Origin: Bacillota bacterium
GTDB taxonomy: Bacteria; Bacillota; Clostridia; Lachnospirales; Lachnospiraceae
DNA: 7,542 nucleotides
Reading direction: 5' to 3'
NCBI GenBank assembly: GCA_023411215.1
Contig: JAEYOY010000067.1
Coordinates: 1-7,542 of the forward strand
Shown here: one piece after another, positions 5,701 to 7,542 of the stretch
Numbering within the stretch: the first letter of the stretch is position 1
How the letters are laid out: each line of letters starts with the position of its first letter
Made by a program: the position numbers and the translations under genes
The notes under the pieces: generated by a model
What the model saw: only the letters and a program-made list of their open reading frames with translations
Told to the model about the DNA's origin: nothing
Databases searched by the model: none

Positions 5701-5973
5701 TTATTTTAATCTCCATTTTTTCGTAGTAGCATCACGCTCTACAATTCCTTCATTTTCTAACGTTCTTAACAAACCAACCAGCCAGAAATTCTGCTGTGTT
5801 GATGTAGCTGTAGGCTGTTCACCCCAGTCCAATCCACATATTCTAAACAACTCTGCCTGCTTAATCCCTTCTGCTCCCGGTTGGCATTCCTGACAATGTT
5901 TCATATAACTTATTACCAACTCACGAGTCTGCTTTCGTATTTCTTCACCTATTTTTTCAAATCTGCTCTTCAT
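5701..5973 (-). CDS. Small winged-helix-like protein of the restriction island, function unknown
   Basis: A 90-residue protein starting at ATG 5973, where GGAGGAAGG lies 5 nt upstream; upstream codons in the same frame (TTG 6000) have no such site and overlap the vsr remnant. Residues 1-25 form a charged amphipathic helix (RFEKIGEEIRKQTRELVISYMK), followed by a CxxC pair (C27, C30). Residues 37-90 suggest a winged-helix fold: a first helix (IKQAELFRICGL), a second helix (NFWLVGLLRTLENEGI) and a strand-turn-strand wing VERDATTKKWRLK. I recall similar small proteins near vsr and C5-methyltransferase genes in Clostridia, but no defined function. It might be a controller protein for the restriction genes or a repair accessory. 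It follows the vsr pseudogene by 16 bp, so they were probably co-transcribed; the next gene has its own promoter. Confidence 0.75.
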   Translation of the reverse strand: MKSRFEKIGEEIRKQTRELVISYMKHCQECQPGAEGIKQAELFRICGLDWGEQPTATSTQQNFWLVGLLRTLENEGIVERDATTKKWRLK

Positions 5974-5989
5974 ATAATCCTTCCTCCAT

Positions 5990-6408
5990 TTATATATCAA
6001 ATATTGCTTCTTCTATCACCTTGACGCATTCATCTGTATGTTTCTTTATATCTTTTCCCCAAAATCTGATAACTGTCCATCCCATAAGCACTAATTGTTT
6101 GTTAACTGTATCGTCTCTTTCTCGATTCCTTGAAATTTTATTTATCCAAAGTTCGCTATTATTGCTATTTTTCAGCCTTGGTTTCAACACTTCCCAATAC
6201 TTTCCGTGAAAGAATTCACCATCGTAAAATATAGCGATTTTATACTTTGTCAAAACAATGTCCGGTTTTCCTGGTAACTCAAGGTAATTTTTTCGATATC
6301 TGATACCTTGTGTAAACAACGCTTTTCTTAACAATACTTCTATTTACCTATCTTTCTAACGAATGTTTTGCATATTTTTCTACGTTGCTCTTTGGTTAAA
6401 ACATCCAT
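5990..6408 (-). pseudogene. vsr: Very short patch repair endonuclease (Vsr) gene, disrupted
   Basis: From ATG 6408 (AAGGG 8 nt upstream) the frame reads MDVLTKEQRRK and then goes out of register in an A-run. Adding one A restores KNMQNIR, the standard Vsr N-terminus, but this is followed by TAG (where Vsr has S), KDR, TAA (where it has K), then IEVLLRKALFTQGIRYRKNY and an uninterrupted remainder. The body keeps the catalytic-region motif ELPGKPDIVL (D equivalent to the essential aspartate after PGRP/PGKP), IAIFYDGEFFHGKYWE, LWINKISRNRERD and GWTVIRFWGKDI, ending at TAA 5990-5992. Family knowledge: Vsr nicks 5' of the T in T:G mismatches made by deamination of 5-methylcytosine. With one deletion and two nonsense codons the gene is very probably inactive, unless a 114-residue product starts at TTG 6334, which has only a weak ribosome binding site and lacks the N-terminal helix. 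Confidence 0.88.
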
Positions 6409-6568
6409 CGGAAACACCCTTCACTATTTAACAACTCCTCAATTTCCATCACTTGTATAAAAATCGCTTCCAAAACATTTACCACTATACTATTTCCGGC
6501 CATCTTGATTAGTTTACTCTCTGAAAATAATTTTCTGCTAAACTCTTTCGTAGCAATCATCAATCGGA
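6396..6568 (-). pseudogene. C-terminal remnant of a second cytosine-C5 methyltransferase
   Basis: The minus-strand frame entering from about 6568 reads RLMIATKEFSRKLF, then SESKLIKMAGNSIVVNVLEAIF and ends at TAA 6396-6398. AGNSIVV is motif X of C5-methyltransferases of the type that follow RLMGF (motif IX), and the preceding SESKLIK takes the place of the usual SNTQLYK. Only some 55 codons remain; motifs I to VIII are missing, and the frame runs directly into the stop of the serine hydrolase gene. The stop overlaps the start of the vsr pseudogene by 13 bp, the arrangement expected for an M-vsr operon. Its sequence differs from the motif X of the intact methyltransferase, so it is not a duplicate of it. 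This marks a deletion or insertion breakpoint near 6570. Confidence 0.8.
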
Positions 6569-7542
6569 CTAATCCAGGCAGCCATAAGCTGCTGCCCGAA
6601 CCCTAAGATGGTGATAAAGCTCCTCGTTGGGTCTCATATTATGCATATAGGCAATGGAGACGCCCTCCTTGGGATCAGCCTCAGCCCAAGTTCCCGATCC
6701 TCCGGTCCATCCAAAAGCGCCTAGGGAGCCATTATGATTTCCTGCCGCCGGATCCATGAGTGTTCGAAATCCTAAGCCAAAACCATAGCCCGCCAGATAG
6801 GTACAATAAAAATCCTTTAGCTGTGTTTCATTTAGATAATTCGTTCTCAACAAATCCACTGTTTTACGTCCCAGATAGCGTTCACCCCGGTAGCTTCCCC
6901 CATTTGCCAGCATCTGCATAAATATCGCGAAATCCTTCGCACTGGCCAGAAGGCTCACCCTGGCACCCTCCGGTGTAAACTCAGGATAATAACCTGCATC
7001 TTGTTCCTCTGATAATTTAACGAGGCTGCCATCGGAACGCTTCTCATAATCACAGACAATTTGATTTTTATTGCGGTCATTGATATAGGTATCCGTATCC
7101 TTTAAGCCCAGCGGCTCTATCAGCCTCTCATAGAACAAACGACGCAGAGGTTTTCCTGTAACCTCTTCCATAATGGCACCGGTGATCTCGCTTCCAAATC
7201 CATATAACCAATGGGTTCCCGGTTCAAATAACACAGGAACCTTCGCTATTGCACGGACCTCTTCCCGTAGCGTTGCCCTCTTGGTTCCTCCTATGGATAG
7301 GAGCGCTTTGCTCATAGCAGCGACAACCGGCTGATCTGAGTTCACATCCGGAACCATACAGTAGGGAAGGCCGCAGGCCATGGTCACCACATCCTTGATG
7401 GTGATCGGATTCTGAAGCGGTACTATTTCTAATTCATTGTTTGCCCCCACTTGATATTTCATCATATGCTTCCATTCCGGTAGGTACTCAGATATAGGAT
7501 CGGACAATAAAAACCTCCCCTCCTCATAAAGCATACCAAGGA
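6569..7542 (-). CDS. Serine hydrolase of the class C beta-lactamase / EstB family (5' end outside window)
   Basis: At least 323 codons are present; the frame remains open through the right edge (LGMLYEEGRF at the edge), so the true start and the N-terminal SxxK nucleophile motif lie outside. Visible family signs: TIKDVVTMACGLPY (the region following the nucleophile helix), GTHWLYGFGSEITGAIMEEVTG with the tyrosine motif (Y-G-F in place of Y-x-N), LIEPLGLKDTDTY, LLASAKDFAIFMQMLANGG, and FGWTGGSGTWAEADP where true beta-lactamases have K-T/S-G. The W-x-G variant and Y-G-F are usual in esterase-like members (EstB), so peptidase, esterase or an unknown hydrolytic role is more likely than antibiotic resistance. 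No signal peptide can be judged. Its base composition is more GC-rich than that of the restriction genes. Confidence 0.9.
   Translation of the reverse strand, partial: LGMLYEEGRFLLSDPISEYLPEWKHMMKYQVGANNELEIVPLQNPITIKDVVTMACGLPYCMVPDVNSDQPVVAAMSKALLSIGGTKRATLREEVRAIAKVPVLFEPGTHWLYGFGSEITGAIMEEVTGKPLRRLFYERLIEPLGLKDTDTYINDRNKNQIVCDYEKRSDGSLVKLSEEQDAGYYPEFTPEGARVSLLASAKDFAIFMQMLANGGSYRGERYLGRKTVDLLRTNYLNETQLKDFYCTYLAGYGFGLGFRTLMDPAAGNHNGSLGAFGWTGGSGTWAEADPKEGVSIAYMHNMRPNEELYHHLRVRAAAYGCLD

Noticed and set aside
5974..6000. Nine-codon N-terminal extension of the small winged-helix-like protein (TTG start)
   Set aside because: It overlaps the end of the vsr remnant and would contain the GGAGGAAGG site that serves ATG 5973.
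6569..7542. Antibiotic-resistance beta-lactamase
   Set aside because: The W-x-G in place of K-T-G and the Y-G-F motif point to esterase-like members of the family; the nucleophile is out of view, so resistance cannot be claimed.
1..7542. CRISPR array, tRNA, rRNA or complete insertion sequence
   Set aside because: No regularly spaced repeats, no tRNA-like cloverleaf and no transposase or terminal inverted repeats were seen.

Overview
The window looks like a chromosomal stretch of a low-to-mid GC Firmicute, probably a Clostridia/Lachnospiraceae-type gut anaerobe. Ribosome binding sites are strong GGAGG/AAAGGAG types, the promoter in front of the methyltransferase is a classic TTGATT-17-TATAAT, and the protein families (ECF sigma factor with a membrane anti-sigma-like partner, MutT-type Nudix protein, serine beta-lactamase-like hydrolase) are typical of that group. 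The taxon is inferred from style only; there is no rRNA or marker gene here.

Left part (1-2515). The 3' end of a sensor histidine kinase (3-233, +) is followed by about 340 bp holding no intact gene but a possible decayed minus-strand frame. Then comes a two-gene unit: an ECF-type sigma factor (575-1111, +) and a one-pass membrane protein with an extracytoplasmic domain (1127-1972, +), most likely its cognate anti-sigma factor. This unit converges on a Nudix hydrolase (2129-2515, -), and a perfect 17-bp inverted repeat (2009-2049) probably terminates both.

Middle (2516-3282). There is no convincing protein gene, yet on the minus strand 2568-2829 is dense with nested perfect hairpins, two of them with identical GGAT/ATCC stems (one with a GAAA loop), plus an 8-bp long-range stem. 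It looks like a large structured RNA rather than junk. Beyond it lie a perfect 14-bp palindrome, a 10-bp-period direct repeat and two short tails of possible decayed genes.

Right part (3283-7542, all minus strand). This is an AT-richer restriction-modification island. It contains an EcoRII-type endonuclease (3283-4458) translationally coupled (TAATG overlap) to a Dcm/M.EcoRII-type cytosine-C5 methyltransferase (4458-5603), with predicted target CCWGG. The methyltransferase carries an N-terminal ribbon-helix-helix-like segment, which suggests the enzyme is its own transcriptional regulator. Its promoter has an inverted repeat over the presumed start of transcription and, just upstream of the -35, a near-consensus Gram-positive LexA box. 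Upstream are a small winged-helix-like protein (5701-5973), a very-short-patch-repair endonuclease gene broken by one frameshift and two stop codons (5990-6408), and the C-terminal end only of a second cytosine-C5 methyltransferase (6396-6568) that overlaps the start of the vsr pseudogene. The island therefore shows an older M-vsr pair in decay next to an intact EcoRII-like pair. It ends abruptly against a serine hydrolase gene (6569-7542) whose 5' end lies outside the window.
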